From assembly GCF_937127095.1 (NCBI RefSeq), contig NZ_CAKZLP010000050.1, positions 1-64,000 of the forward strand: 64,000 bases of DNA. Direction: 5' to 3'. Shown here in pieces: positions 8,030 to 17,134 of the stretch. The notes beneath the pieces were generated by a model, which saw only the letters and a program-made list of their open reading frames with translations, was not told the origin of the DNA and made no database searches. Each line of letters begins with the position of its first letter. Within the stretch, counting starts at the first letter, position 1. Source of the DNA: an uncultured Amphritea sp. (GTDB taxonomy: Bacteria; Pseudomonadota; Gammaproteobacteria; Pseudomonadales; Balneatricaceae). The position numbers and the translations under genes are program-made.

Positions 8030-9408
8030 ACCGCAGTTTCAGTCAGTGATGGTTGTTTCTGGTTAACGATGCCTGCCCAGAATAGCAGGCAGCCCCCGAC
8101 AAGAACGCTAATAGAGATAAACAGCAGCTTGGTGTATTTATGACTCTCGCCGAGTAGCTGGGTATAGCCGGATGACTCGGTGAAATAAAGAGCTGCACCT
8201 GTTAGTGCCATAATAAAACAGCTGAGGTAGCTCCATAATGGGACATCCGTCCGCTTGCCCCAAAGGGAGAAAAAGATGACCGGCGCGAGATACATCGATG
8301 CCGTGCCGCTGACGGCGACCGCACTGAACAGATCTTTATTGCCCGAGAACACCAGCAGTAAGCCCAGTAAGACAAACACCGCCATCGTGATCCGCCCGTT
8401 AGCCACGGAGGGTTCTATCCAGTTCATATCCACGGCAACCAGCTTGGATGCACTGGACAGGGTGCTATCGAGAGTCGACATTGCTGAGATGACCAGGGTG
8501 ATATTGAACAGCAGCATCGGGCCTTCTCCGAGCAGACGCATCAGCGCATCATTCATCGCTTCACCGCTGACTGCATGTGCACCGGCCATTATACCGAAGC
8601 AACCGAACAGTGTTATACAGATAAAACTGATCCAGGCGGCATGGTAGAAACTTTTACGGGTGGTTTCCCGATCCGCCAGAAAGCCCCGGTCCATCATCAC
8701 CGGATCATGCATTGGATAGCTCCAGATCTGTAGCAGCGCTACCAGAATCAACACCGGGCCAGGATCGGTGATAATAAAGCTTTTAAACAGCAGGGTTGCG
8801 GTGGTGAGCTGTCCGGTAGCGACAACTAAAATAGTCAGAGCCCCCAGTAAAATAAGAAACAGCATCATCTGAAACAGGTCGGTACGCAGGGATGCATGCA
8901 ACCCACCCAGCATTGAATAGATCAGTGTGACCACCGCAAACAGCGCGACGGCAGTGGTGTAGGAGGTACTGCCAGCGACGCCGAAGAGGATACCGATAAC
9001 CAGTATGTTGGCAAATACTTCGCTAATCAGGCGCACGCCGATAACAAAGTTATAACAGCGGGTGCCCCAGCGGCCAAAGCGGTCGGTGAGGAATGCCTGG
9101 ATACTGTTAAACCCGTGCTGAAACCTGACGGAGTCGATAATCTTGGCGCCGGTCAGAAAAGAGAGATAGTAGGCCGCATAAGCCAGAGTCCCCCAGATGC
9201 CGTAGTAAAAGCCCAAAATCGCTGCATTCAACAGAGAGCGGGCAAAGATCCAGGTCGTCACCTGTGAAAAGGTCAGCATCAGCAGGCCTGGGGGCTTTCC
9301 TTCAGGCGAGAGGCCCTTAAAAAAAGCACTGCCATCTTTTACTTTGGGGCTGATAAAGATAGAGACGGTTGCAACAGCGGCTACCGCAATGACAAGAGAT
9401 ATTTCCAT
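8026..9408 (-). CDS. Sodium:solute symporter (SSS family)
   Basis: This is a 460-residue protein with about 12-13 transmembrane segments, typical of the SSS family that couples Na+ entry to uptake of sugars, amino acids, vitamins or organic acids. The sodium-site region ISAMSTLDSTLSSASKLVAVD (about residues 310-330) matches the conserved SSS helix with Ser/Thr residues. The substrate cannot be assigned. The unusual metallophosphoesterase overlaps its 3' end, which suggests joint function, perhaps uptake followed by processing. The gene is preceded upstream by the tandem REP array at 9609-9998. Confidence 0.85.
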   Translation of the reverse strand: MEISLVIAVAAVATVSIFISPKVKDGSAFFKGLSPEGKPPGLLMLTFSQVTTWIFARSLLNAAILGFYYGIWGTLAYAAYYLSFLTGAKIIDSVRFQHGFNSIQAFLTDRFGRWGTRCYNFVIGVRLISEVFANILVIGILFGVAGSTSYTTAVALFAVVTLIYSMLGGLHASLRTDLFQMMLFLILLGALTILVVATGQLTTATLLFKSFIITDPGPVLILVALLQIWSYPMHDPVMMDRGFLADRETTRKSFYHAAWISFICITLFGCFGIMAGAHAVSGEAMNDALMRLLGEGPMLLFNITLVISAMSTLDSTLSSASKLVAVDMNWIEPSVANGRITMAVFVLLGLLLVFSGNKDLFSAVAVSGTASMYLAPVIFFSLWGKRTDVPLWSYLSCFIMALTGAALYFTESSGYTQLLGESHKYTKLLFISISVLVGGCLLFWAGIVNQKQPSLTETAV

Positions 9409-9608
9409 TTACAACCCTGAGTGCTGCTAGATATTTTGAGTATTATTGCCCAGTAAACTGAAATGGCGATGAAAAATAGTTATATAAATTCTGGGAAAAG
9501 GTATTTCGAGCCTCACCGGGAAAGGACATACATCGTGGTAGTTACTAGTTGAGCTATATTACGCAGACCCATACGGAATTTAAAGGGGTCATGCAGGGTA
9601 GGTTTTTT
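9409..9608. other. Upstream region of symporter gene
   Basis: No gene is seen. This is the only space for the symporter operon promoter before the repeat array begins. No clear promoter elements are recognised. Confidence 0.4.
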
Positions 9609-9998
9609 GTAGCAGCGACGCTAGCATGCCCTCTGGGTACCCGTCGCGATAAAACCGTCAGTAGGCACGGGTTCAAATAATTGCCATGAGGGCATGGCTC
9701 GCTACGAAATCGGTTTTTCGCTTTATGTGGGAGGGACGCTAGCATGCCCTCTGGGTACTCGTCGCGATAAAACTGTCAGTAGGCACTGATTCAAATAATC
9801 GCCATCAGAGCATGGCTCGCTACAAAATCGGTTTTTCGCTTTATGTGGGAGGGACGCTAGCATGCCCTCTGGGTACCTCGTCGCGATAAAACCGTCACTA
9901 GGCACGGGTTCAAAAAATCGCCATGAGGGCATGGCTCGCTACAAAATCCGTTTTTCGCTTTATGTGGGAATGTTGAAGCGACGCTAGCATGCCCTCTG
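9609..9998 (+). repeat. Tandem array of REP-like elements, 118-bp period
   Basis: Three full units begin (at GACG) at 9617, 9735 and 9853, exactly 118 bp apart. A fourth, broken unit begins at 9980. Each unit has a left arm with the 18-mer TAGCATGCCCTCTGGGTA, a spacer with CGATAAAAC and AGGCAC, a right arm of the ATGAGGGCATGGCTCGCTAC type, and a linker containing CGCTTTATGTGGGA. The fourth unit loses identity after GCCCTCTG. Short reading frames here are repeat artefacts. Confidence 0.9.
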
Positions 9999-10050
9999 TG
10001 CTTTCTGAGGTGAAAAATGAATATGTCCTTTTGCGTTACATGCGATGGAC

Positions 10051-10080
10051 AAAAAAAAGCCTGTCGTTTGACAGGCTTTT
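10051..10080 (-). terminator. Terminator of lactate/Usp operon
   Basis: The stem AAGCCTGTC/GACAGGCTT is followed on the minus strand by eight Ts, just after the usp stop codon. Confidence 0.92.
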
Positions 10081-10093
10081 CAGAAGGAAATCA

Positions 10094-10582
10094 TCACACG
10101 AATTTTTTACCCGTCGGGACGGCAACTACAGGTACTTTAGCGCCTTTAATTACCTGACGGGTTGTCTGGCTGTGGTGACCAAAGGTGTTTTCAGAACCCA
10201 TTACGATCATATCCACGTTCCGCTTAGCGGCGACTTTCAGGATGGAGTCGGTATAGTTACCTTCAACGATCAGGTGCTCGATATCCAGATCAACTATCTT
10301 TTCGAGAGACCCCAGCTCCTCTTCACAGAACTTTTCAACCCGGGTTTTCATCTGCTGCATTACCTGGTCGATACCCTCGTCGTGCATCTTCTTGACCACA
10401 TCTTCGGGCAGGTAGTTCTGGATCAGTGCATGTCCCAGTTCGCCAATAGGCTCGATCACATGCAGCATAATAATGTGTGCTTTCATGGTCTGAGCAAGGT
10501 TCACCGCCTGTCTGAAAACCGGGCGGGTGTGTTTGCCCAAAGAGGTGGAGTATAAAATTGTCTTAATTTCAGGAAGTGGCAT
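10094..10582 (-). CDS. Universal stress protein (UspA family)
   Basis: This is a 162-residue protein of the UspA fold. The C-terminal nucleotide-binding motif is VMGSENTFGHHSQTTRQV (G-2x-G-9x-G(S/T)-like), preceded by a DMIVMG strand. It is cytoplasmic and probably ATP-binding. I chose the ATG at 10582 because GAGG lies 9 nt upstream; a TTG at 10597 would be in frame but has no better site. It starts about 20 nt after the dehydrogenase stop, so the two form an operon. Many TRAP transporter loci contain a usp gene, which fits this context. Confidence 0.88.
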   Translation of the reverse strand: MPLPEIKTILYSTSLGKHTRPVFRQAVNLAQTMKAHIIMLHVIEPIGELGHALIQNYLPEDVVKKMHDEGIDQVMQQMKTRVEKFCEEELGSLEKIVDLDIEHLIVEGNYTDSILKVAAKRNVDMIVMGSENTFGHHSQTTRQVIKGAKVPVVAVPTGKKFV

Positions 10583-10601
10583 GCTCAATATCCTCAATAA
10601 G

Positions 10602-13481
10602 TTACTGATCAGCAGAGCTGTGCTGAATCAGTCTGTTTTCTGGTGTCGGATTAGCCGCGTCCGCTTTTGACTGGCTGACACGATCCAGAAGGTAGATGAT
10701 CGATTTGTAATCTATACCGCTATGATGTGACAGTCCAATTTCACAGGTGCGGCTGGTCGAATATCCGCTCGTACAGCCCTCTACGTCCTGTTTGAGTGTG
10801 CGCAGTGCAGACTCATTCAGTTCTGGTGTAGAGAATCCCTTATCACCGGCAAATCCACAACAGGTTATCTGCTCCGGAATAACCAGATTGGTTACACAGG
10901 CGGCAACAATTTTTTTCAGCTTTTCCGTCATCCCCATTCGTGTGGTACTGCAGGTTATATGCAGTGCGACGGTTTCCTCAGCCGGTGTAATCACCAGCCG
11001 GTCGAGCAAAAATTCATGGATAAACTCTACCGTATCAAAAAGCTTAATACGTTGATCTGTATTATCCTTTAGTCTTAAGCTGCAAGGGCTGGTATCAGAA
11101 AGTACCGGATACTCACCGCCATTGGTAGCCTTAAGTAACATCTTTTCAGTTTCAGCTGCCTTATACGCTGCTGCATCAAACATCCCTTTGGATTGAAAGG
11201 GCATACCACAGCAGAGCTGATCCAGGTTATCCGGGTAGATCACCTGATATCCCGCTTTGCGTAATAACTGCTCAGTTTTTTCCGCTAGCGATGTTTGCTC
11301 ATCATCTCCCCGTGCGGGGCCCATCGCCCGGCTGGCACAGCTGGGCAGATAGACAACTTTCGGTGCATTGGCATCCGTAACCGGGCGAGCGGTATTGATT
11401 TTCGGTGCCGCAGTTGGCATGGATGCCGTCCACTGCTGCACCCGTCCTCCTGAGAGTTTGCGAGTGGTGTCGCAGATCGCGCCCATCGCTTTTGTGCCGA
11501 TCAGCCCGTGGGCCAGATCAGCGCCCTTAAAGGCAACCTTGCTGGCGGTCATTACGCCGCCGTAGTGCTCCGCCAGCCATTGTGCCAGTTTCGTATGGCT
11601 CTCATTGTTCCTGCTGCGTAACAAGCGGGTCAGATCACCAGTGTTAATCTCTACCGGACAGGTAGTAGAGCATAACCCGCAGGCGGCGCAGGTATCTATC
11701 CCCTGATAAAGGTACTCTTTACGTAACTCTGCCAGACGCTGTGAATCTTCATTGCTGGCTTCAAGCCGGGCAATTTCACGCCAGATCACAATCCGTTGAC
11801 GTGGTGTCAGAGTAAGATCCCGGGAGGGGCAGGTGGGCTCGCAGAAACCACACTCGATACATTTGTCGATCAGTGGGTCGGCAGCGGGAAGCGGTTTCAG
11901 ATTTTCCAGATGCACATGGGCATTTCGGTTCAACAGTACGCCGGGGTTGAGAATGTTGTGCGGGTCAAACAGCTCTTTAATCTCCCACATCAGCGCATAG
12001 GCGGCAGAGCCCCACTCTTTCTCGACATAAGGCGCCATATTACGGCCGGTACCATGCTCCGCCTTGAGTGAGCCATCATATTTATCAACAACCAGGTTGG
12101 CCACATCATCCATCAGGCCTTCATAGCGATCTATCTCAGTCTGATCATCAAACGACTGGGTAAAGACAAAGTGCAGGTTACCTTCCAGCGCGTGGCCGAA
12201 GATCAAGGCTTCATCATAGTTCCACTTCTCAAATATCTGGTGCAGGTCGTGCACCGCCTCGGCCAGCCGCTCCACCGGGAAGGCAACATCTTCAATAATC
12301 ACGGTAGTGCCGGTTTGCCGCACCGCCCCGACTGCGGGGAACAGGCCCTTACGGATCGCCCAGTACTTAGAGTATTCAAGGGGATCGGTGGTGAACTCAA
12401 CCGGGTGGATAGTCTCCAGCGAACTGATGGAGGCTTTGATCTGCTCGACCTGCTCTACCAGATGGTTCTTGCATCCGGCCCGGGTTTCAACCAGCAGCGC
12501 GGCAGCATCATCCGGAAGCGTCTTAATAAAATCGGGCATACCGGGTTTATTTTCGATTGATCGCAGACCCGCCCGGTCCATCATCTCGACGGCGGACACC
12601 GGAGTCTGTTTCAGTATCGCAACCGCCTCACAGGTGATATGTACGGTGGGGAAAAAGATCAGCGCAGAGGCTTTATCCGCATGTTCGTCCACGGTGTTGT
12701 AGGTGATATTGCTGATAAAACCCAGGGTGCCTTCAGAACCGATCATCAGGTGCTGCATGATCTCTATCGGGTCCTGGTAATCGACCAGCGCATTCAGAGC
12801 ATAACCGGTGGTGTTTTTCAGCCGGTATTTATGCTCAATTCGCTGCCGTAACGGCTCATCACTTCGGGTTTGTGCGGCCAGGGCTCCCAGTGCGGTCAGC
12901 AGGCTGCTGTGGCTTGTTTTAAATGCAGTGACAGAATCGCTGTCGCCGGTATCAACCGTGGTGCCATCGGCAAGAATCAGTTTCATACTGTGCAGAGTGC
13001 GATAGCTGTTTTGTGCGGTTCCGCAGCACATGCCGCTGGCATTATTGGCTGCAATTCCGCCGATCATAGCCGTGTTGATAGACGCAGGGTCCGGGCCGAT
13101 CTTCTTATTAAACGGTGCCAGATATTTATTCGCATGGGCGCCAATGACGCCGGGCTGGAGTGTAATACGGCTGGCATCGTCATTTAGGCTGTAACCTTTC
13201 CAGCCATCTTTCAGCTGAATCAGCACCGAATCGGTAATTGCCTGACCTGACAGACTTGTTCCTGCTGCGCGGAAGGTCACCGGAATTTTATGGCTATAGG
13301 CCAGCTTAACAATGCGGGCAACATCCTGTTCAGATTCAGGGCGCACGACCAGCTGAGGAATCAGCCGATAGAAACTGGCATCAGTTCCGTATGCCAGGGT
13401 GCGAAGCGGGTCGGAAATAATCTGTGTAGCGGGCAGAAATTCCTGCAATAGTTGCCTGAATTGTTGATATTCCTGCTTCAT
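10602..13481 (-). CDS. FAD/Fe-S D-lactate-type dehydrogenase (Dld2/YdiJ-like)
   Basis: This is a 959-residue cytoplasmic-face flavoprotein. The order is an FAD-binding PCMH domain (about 20-260, with VTFRAAGTSLSGQA), an FAD-linked oxidase C-terminal domain (about 280-520, ending EHGTGRNMAPYVE and FDPHNILNPG), two 4Fe-4S clusters (CIECGFCEPTCP and CAACGLCSTTCP, about 540-630) and CCG domains (CCGMPF, CCGFAGDKGF). This matches D-lactate / D-2-hydroxyacid dehydrogenases that pass electrons to quinone. The next genes upstream on the strand encode a TRAP transporter whose control site is a PdhR box, which fits lactate use. The start is ATG 13481 because GAGG lies 7 nt upstream; an upstream ATG at 13496 lacks this. 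Confidence 0.9.
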   Translation of the reverse strand: MKQEYQQFRQLLQEFLPATQIISDPLRTLAYGTDASFYRLIPQLVVRPESEQDVARIVKLAYSHKIPVTFRAAGTSLSGQAITDSVLIQLKDGWKGYSLNDDASRITLQPGVIGAHANKYLAPFNKKIGPDPASINTAMIGGIAANNASGMCCGTAQNSYRTLHSMKLILADGTTVDTGDSDSVTAFKTSHSSLLTALGALAAQTRSDEPLRQRIEHKYRLKNTTGYALNALVDYQDPIEIMQHLMIGSEGTLGFISNITYNTVDEHADKASALIFFPTVHITCEAVAILKQTPVSAVEMMDRAGLRSIENKPGMPDFIKTLPDDAAALLVETRAGCKNHLVEQVEQIKASISSLETIHPVEFTTDPLEYSKYWAIRKGLFPAVGAVRQTGTTVIIEDVAFPVERLAEAVHDLHQIFEKWNYDEALIFGHALEGNLHFVFTQSFDDQTEIDRYEGLMDDVANLVVDKYDGSLKAEHGTGRNMAPYVEKEWGSAAYALMWEIKELFDPHNILNPGVLLNRNAHVHLENLKPLPAADPLIDKCIECGFCEPTCPSRDLTLTPRQRIVIWREIARLEASNEDSQRLAELRKEYLYQGIDTCAACGLCSTTCPVEINTGDLTRLLRSRNNESHTKLAQWLAEHYGGVMTASKVAFKGADLAHGLIGTKAMGAICDTTRKLSGGRVQQWTASMPTAAPKINTARPVTDANAPKVVYLPSCASRAMGPARGDDEQTSLAEKTEQLLRKAGYQVIYPDNLDQLCCGMPFQSKGMFDAAAYKAAETEKMLLKATNGGEYPVLSDTSPCSLRLKDNTDQRIKLFDTVEFIHEFLLDRLVITPAEETVALHITCSTTRMGMTEKLKKIVAACVTNLVIPEQITCCGFAGDKGFSTPELNESALRTLKQDVEGCTSGYSTSRTCEIGLSHHSGIDYKSIIYLLDRVSQSKADAANPTPENRLIQHSSADQ

Positions 13482-13623
13482 TGAAATGCCTCGCATTGGG
13501 CAGCGTCTGATTCGGCTGACTCAGGGACTGCCCGGTTATCTTGTGGCCTGACGACCGGATGAAATGGAACAGTAGAAGGAGCAGGGCTCCTTCTGACATT
13601 ACACGCTTAACTACATGAGTGAT

Positions 13624-15009
13624 CTAGCCGTAAGCCGCCGCAGGCAACCACAGCACTAGTTGAGGCCAGAACACCAGAACTAACAGGGCAATAAGCTGAA
13701 GCAGGATAAACGGAATAACACCCTTATAGATATCGCTCAGCTTAACGTTCGGTGGACATACCCCTTTGAGATAGAACAGCGCAAAGCCCACCGGGGGGGT
13801 CAGGAATGAGGTCTGCAACGCCATCGCAACCAACATCACAAACCACACCAGTTCCGGGTTATCCACTACACCATAACCATCAATATCCAGTCCCAGTGCC
13901 GAGATCACCGGTGCCAGCAGTGGCAGAATGATCAGCGTGATCTCAATCCAGTCAAGGAAGAAGCCCAGCAGGAAGATCACCCCCAGTATAAAGAAGATAA
14001 TACCGTAAGGGCCAAATGGCAGACCGGTGAGGAATGACTCAATCAGCTCGTCCCCGCCCAGCTCTCGCAGCACCAGCGCAAAACAGGTGGCACCGATGAA
14101 AATCGCGAAGATATAGGCGGTGGTGTTATAAGTACCCTGCATCACCTCTTTCAGCACCCGGAAGTTAAACTTACGGTTGTAAACGGCCAGCAGTGTTGCG
14201 CCGAATGCGCCTACGCCAGAGGCTTCTGTCGGCGTGGCGAAACCGCCAAAAATGGAGCCCAGTACAACAAAGATCAGCAGTAGAGTAGGTAAGACAGCCT
14301 TCAACACAGAGATAACAGTCTGGAGGGTGACTGGTTTAGTGTCCGGTGGAATTGGAGCAGCTTCAGGTTTCAGCTTACCGACAATCAGAATATAGATGAT
14401 GTACATCGCGCCCAGCATCAGGCCGGGGAATACCGCGCCCATAAACAGGTCACCCACTGACAAGCCCAGCTGATCGGCCATGATAACCAACATAATACTT
14501 GGCGGAATCAGAATACCCAGCGTACCGGCACTGGCGATGGTGCCTAGTGCTAAAGGCATGGAATAACCCTGCTTGGTCATGGAGGGTAGCGACATCACTG
14601 CCAGCAATACCACCGATGCACCGATAATACCGGTAGAGGCGGCCAGGATAATACCGATAGCGGTGACTGTTATCGCAAGACCCCCACGCACCCGGCCAAA
14701 CAGCTCCTGCATCGAGTTCATCAGTCGTTCTGCGACACCGGATTTATCCAGCATGATGCCCATAAAGATAAACATTGGCAGGGCAACCAGAATCCAGTTG
14801 TCCATGATCTTCCATAGGCGGTTAACCACCAGACCCAGAGTCAGAAAGTCCAGACCCGTGATGGTGTCAAAATAGGTGTCCGCCAGATAGCCAATCAGTG
14901 CAAAAGCAACACCCACGCCCCCCAGAACCCATGCGACCGGTATCCCGGTAAACAGCAGCGCGATGAATGACAGGAACATCGCAATAACCAGAATCTCATT
15001 AATTTCCAT
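13624..15009 (-). CDS. dctM: TRAP transporter large permease DctM
   Basis: This is a 461-residue protein with about 12 transmembrane segments of the DctM family, the large permease subunit of a tripartite ATP-independent periplasmic transporter. The typical blocks FMGIMLDKSGVAERL and GILIPPSIMLVIMADQ are present. It shares one base with the upstream dctQ (start at 15009, dctQ stop), so the two are coupled. The substrate is set by DctP and is inferred to be lactate, pyruvate or another small 2-oxo/hydroxy acid. Confidence 0.95.
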   Translation of the reverse strand: MEINEILVIAMFLSFIALLFTGIPVAWVLGGVGVAFALIGYLADTYFDTITGLDFLTLGLVVNRLWKIMDNWILVALPMFIFMGIMLDKSGVAERLMNSMQELFGRVRGGLAITVTAIGIILAASTGIIGASVVLLAVMSLPSMTKQGYSMPLALGTIASAGTLGILIPPSIMLVIMADQLGLSVGDLFMGAVFPGLMLGAMYIIYILIVGKLKPEAAPIPPDTKPVTLQTVISVLKAVLPTLLLIFVVLGSIFGGFATPTEASGVGAFGATLLAVYNRKFNFRVLKEVMQGTYNTTAYIFAIFIGATCFALVLRELGGDELIESFLTGLPFGPYGIIFFILGVIFLLGFFLDWIEITLIILPLLAPVISALGLDIDGYGVVDNPELVWFVMLVAMALQTSFLTPPVGFALFYLKGVCPPNVKLSDIYKGVIPFILLQLIALLVLVFWPQLVLWLPAAAYG

Positions 15010-15539
15010 TACGCGTTATCCCCTTTAAATAGTAAAACCGTGTCGCGATACAGACGTGAAAGCACCGCCAGCCCCAGCAGAAACATGCTGGCCGGAATCG
15101 CGCTTTTCATCAGCCAGCGATAAGGCAGGCCCGAAGGAGACTCTGAGTGTTCGTTAATACGATAGGAGTCGGCAACAAAATCCAGACTGTGGATAAAAAT
15201 AACCGAGATAAACGGTAATACCAGCAACAGGATACCCAGAATTTCGATAATGTACTTGGTGTTTGATCTGAACGAGGAGTAAAACAGGTCGACCCGGATA
15301 TGCGAGTTTGTTGTCTGTGCGTATGACAGGCCAAACATAACCCCCAATGCATACAGGTGCCATTGCAACTCTTCTAAAACGATGAGTCCGCTGGAAAAAC
15401 CCTTGCGCAGAATAACCTGAGTAACAATGACCATCACCAGGAGTACAAAGACCCAGGCAATAATATGGCCGACTTTCTGGATGGCCCGATCAATACTGTC
15501 CGCCAGGGGGACAGAGGGCAGGCTGTTAGGCTCGTTCAC
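15009..15539 (-). CDS. dctQ: TRAP transporter small permease DctQ
   Basis: This is a 176-residue protein with four transmembrane segments and the DctQ pattern (VTQVILRK, EELQWHLYALGVMFGLSYA, HIRVDLFYSSF). It forms the membrane unit with DctM. It is separated from dctP by 293 bp holding two strong hairpins and a short tandem repeat, which suggests that dctP is expressed at a different level. Confidence 0.93.
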   Translation of the reverse strand: MNEPNSLPSVPLADSIDRAIQKVGHIIAWVFVLLVMVIVTQVILRKGFSSGLIVLEELQWHLYALGVMFGLSYAQTTNSHIRVDLFYSSFRSNTKYIIEILGILLLVLPFISVIFIHSLDFVADSYRINEHSESPSGLPYRWLMKSAIPASMFLLGLAVLSRLYRDTVLLFKGDNA

Positions 15540-15611
15540 GATAATGCACCTTTACCGGTTTTTATTGTATTTGGATTAACGTTGTTAACGTCAATGTATG
15601 AGGACGTTGCA

Positions 15612-15656
15612 GAAAAAAATCTGTAAAGCTGCGAGACCGGTGTCGCAGCTTTACAG
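15612..15656 (-). terminator. Internal terminator between dctP and dctQ
   Basis: A 14-bp stem (CTGTAAAGCTGCGA with its complement, loop of 8) is followed on the minus strand by a run of seven Ts. It lies inside the operon and would let only part of the dctP transcripts continue into dctQM. Confidence 0.88.
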
Positions 15657-15660
15657 AGCT

Positions 15661-15716
15661 CTTTCAGCTCAGTTCTTTCAGCTCAGTTCTTTCAACTCAG
15701 AGCGTTCAATTCAGTG
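15661..15716 (+). repeat. 14-bp tandem repeat (4 units)
   Basis: There are four consecutive 14-bp units: CTTTCAGCTCAGTT twice without change, then two with changes. They lie between the two hairpins of the dctP-dctQ gap. Confidence 0.85.
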
Positions 15717-15790
15717 CTTTTAACTAATTGCGTGTCTATGTGATTTTTAACAATAAGTTCTCTGACTTATGCTGACACAGTAAACAAATT

Positions 15791-15820
15791 AAACGCAGGG
15801 GCAGATCTGCCCCTGCGTTT
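15791..15820 (-). terminator. Hairpin at dctP 3' end
   Basis: A perfect 30-bp palindrome, AAACGCAGGGGCAGA with its complement, begins 13 nt after the dctP stop. A T-rich stretch follows on the minus strand. It may act as a terminator or as a 3' stabiliser of dctP mRNA. Confidence 0.75.
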
Positions 15821-15832
15821 CGGGTTTATCAC

Positions 15833-16906
15833 TCAGTTGTTTTTTGCGCGAGGAAGGAAGGCGTTTGCTTCCCAAAGGTCATAGCCTTTACGGAAGGTGC
15901 TCAGGTCATCCCACACTTTCTTAAAGAACGGGTCCTCAGCGGTCTTTTCAGCAACGACTTCGTTCCATTTCTCTTCGAAAGTTGTCAGCATGTTGTCATT
16001 CCAATAGCGAATGTTCACGCCGTTTTCTTTCGCTTTAGCCATAACATCGAACTGCATCGCTTCACCTTCAGCGATGGCGTTAGTGACGGATGCTTTACAG
16101 GTATTATCGAGAATTGCCTGCTGGCCTTTACTCATGCTGTTCCAGGTATCTTTGTTCACTAACAACTCAAAGATAGTTGCCTGCTGATGCCAGCCTGGGA
16201 AATAGTTGTATTTAGCAATTTTGTACAGACCGAGACGCTGATCAATCGCTGGCTGAGAGAACTCAGTTGCATCGATCGCACCTTTTTCCAGGGCTCCGAA
16301 GATCTCACCGCCGGGCAGCTGGGAAGTTGATACGCCCAGTTTCTCCATAACCGATGCACCGAGGCCGAAGAAGCGCATATTCAGGCCTTTCAGGTCTTCA
16401 GGGGTATTGATCTCTTTTTTGAACCAGCCGGACGTTTCCGGGGAGATAATAGCGCACGGCATTACGTGAACATTGTAACCGTTGGAGTCATACATCTCCT
16501 GATACAGTTTCAGGCCGTTACCGTAATACAGCCAGGCCATATATTCGCCGGCTTCAGGTCCGAAAGGTACTGCGGAGAACAGCGCAGCAGCCGGGATCTT
16601 ACCCTGCCAGTAACCGGCAGTGGCATAGCCCGAATTCACTTTGCCAGATGACACCGCGCCGAGAATCTCTTTAGCGCCCACCAGTTTTCCCGGCTCGTAG
16701 ATTTTCATCTTAAGTGAGCCATCACTCATAATAGGCAGCTGTTCAGACACCCATTTGATCGGAGTTCCCAGTGCTGGCAGGTGAGAACCGAAGGCGATAG
16801 GAGTCTTCAGAAGTATTTTATCTGCCGCTTGAACTGCGGTGGTGGTAGCCGTTATCGCTGTAGTGATGACAGCAGTAGATACCAGTGCCTTTGCGAATTT
16901 ATTCAT
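15833..16906 (-). CDS. dctP: TRAP substrate-binding protein DctP (lactate/pyruvate type)
   Basis: This is a 357-residue periplasmic protein with a signal peptide ending VQAA. The DctP fold is shown by the conserved NTPEDLKGLNMRFFGLG block with its carboxylate-binding arginine, followed by QLPGGEIFGALEKGAIDATEF. The GGEIF/ALEKGAIDATE form is that of the TakP / TTHA0766 branch, whose studied members bind 2-oxoacids or calcium lactate. With the D-lactate dehydrogenase downstream and a PdhR box in the promoter, lactate or pyruvate is the likely substrate (inference). It is the first gene of the minus-strand operon. Confidence 0.9.
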   Translation of the reverse strand: MNKFAKALVSTAVITTAITATTTAVQAADKILLKTPIAFGSHLPALGTPIKWVSEQLPIMSDGSLKMKIYEPGKLVGAKEILGAVSSGKVNSGYATAGYWQGKIPAAALFSAVPFGPEAGEYMAWLYYGNGLKLYQEMYDSNGYNVHVMPCAIISPETSGWFKKEINTPEDLKGLNMRFFGLGASVMEKLGVSTSQLPGGEIFGALEKGAIDATEFSQPAIDQRLGLYKIAKYNYFPGWHQQATIFELLVNKDTWNSMSKGQQAILDNTCKASVTNAIAEGEAMQFDVMAKAKENGVNIRYWNDNMLTTFEEKWNEVVAEKTAEDPFFKKVWDDLSTFRKGYDLWEANAFLPRAKNN

Positions 16907-16995
16907 GATCTTGCCTCAGGATGTTTGTTGTTTTTATCTCTATTTGCCGGATTCAGAACAGGCCATTCGGAAGCCTTGAAAAATTGTTCTTGAAT

Positions 16996-17012
16996 AATTG
17001 GTAAGACCAATT
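16996..17012 (+). promoter_or_regulatory. PdhR operator
   Basis: AATTGGTAAGACCAATT is a perfect 7-3-7 palindrome and fits the E. coli PdhR consensus ATTGGTnnnACCAAT exactly. It lies 90 bp upstream of the dctP start and 287 bp upstream of the divergent pdhR, so it could repress the TRAP operon in the absence of pyruvate. Confidence 0.85.
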
Positions 17013-17134
17013 TACCATGCAATTAGTCGCTACCTTAAAATTTAGTGCGGTGCCTTGTCAATGCTTTTATGAATAATAAAGTTAGCTGCTTTTTCAGAAA
17101 AAGCTTAATTTTTTATAGAAATCAATAACAAGCA

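Noticed and set aside
9554..9932. Two small minus-strand proteins with repeats of RVPRGHASV
   Set aside because: They are translations of the REP tandem array; similar frames arise wherever the element occurs.
9609..9998. CRISPR array
   Set aside because: The repeating unit is itself long and palindromic, spacers between units are not unique, and no cas genes are near. The 39-bp array at 23690 likewise has no spacers.
12171..12560. Plus-strand frames inside the lactate dehydrogenase gene
   Set aside because: Shadow frames of a gene with clear FAD and Fe-S domains on the minus strand.
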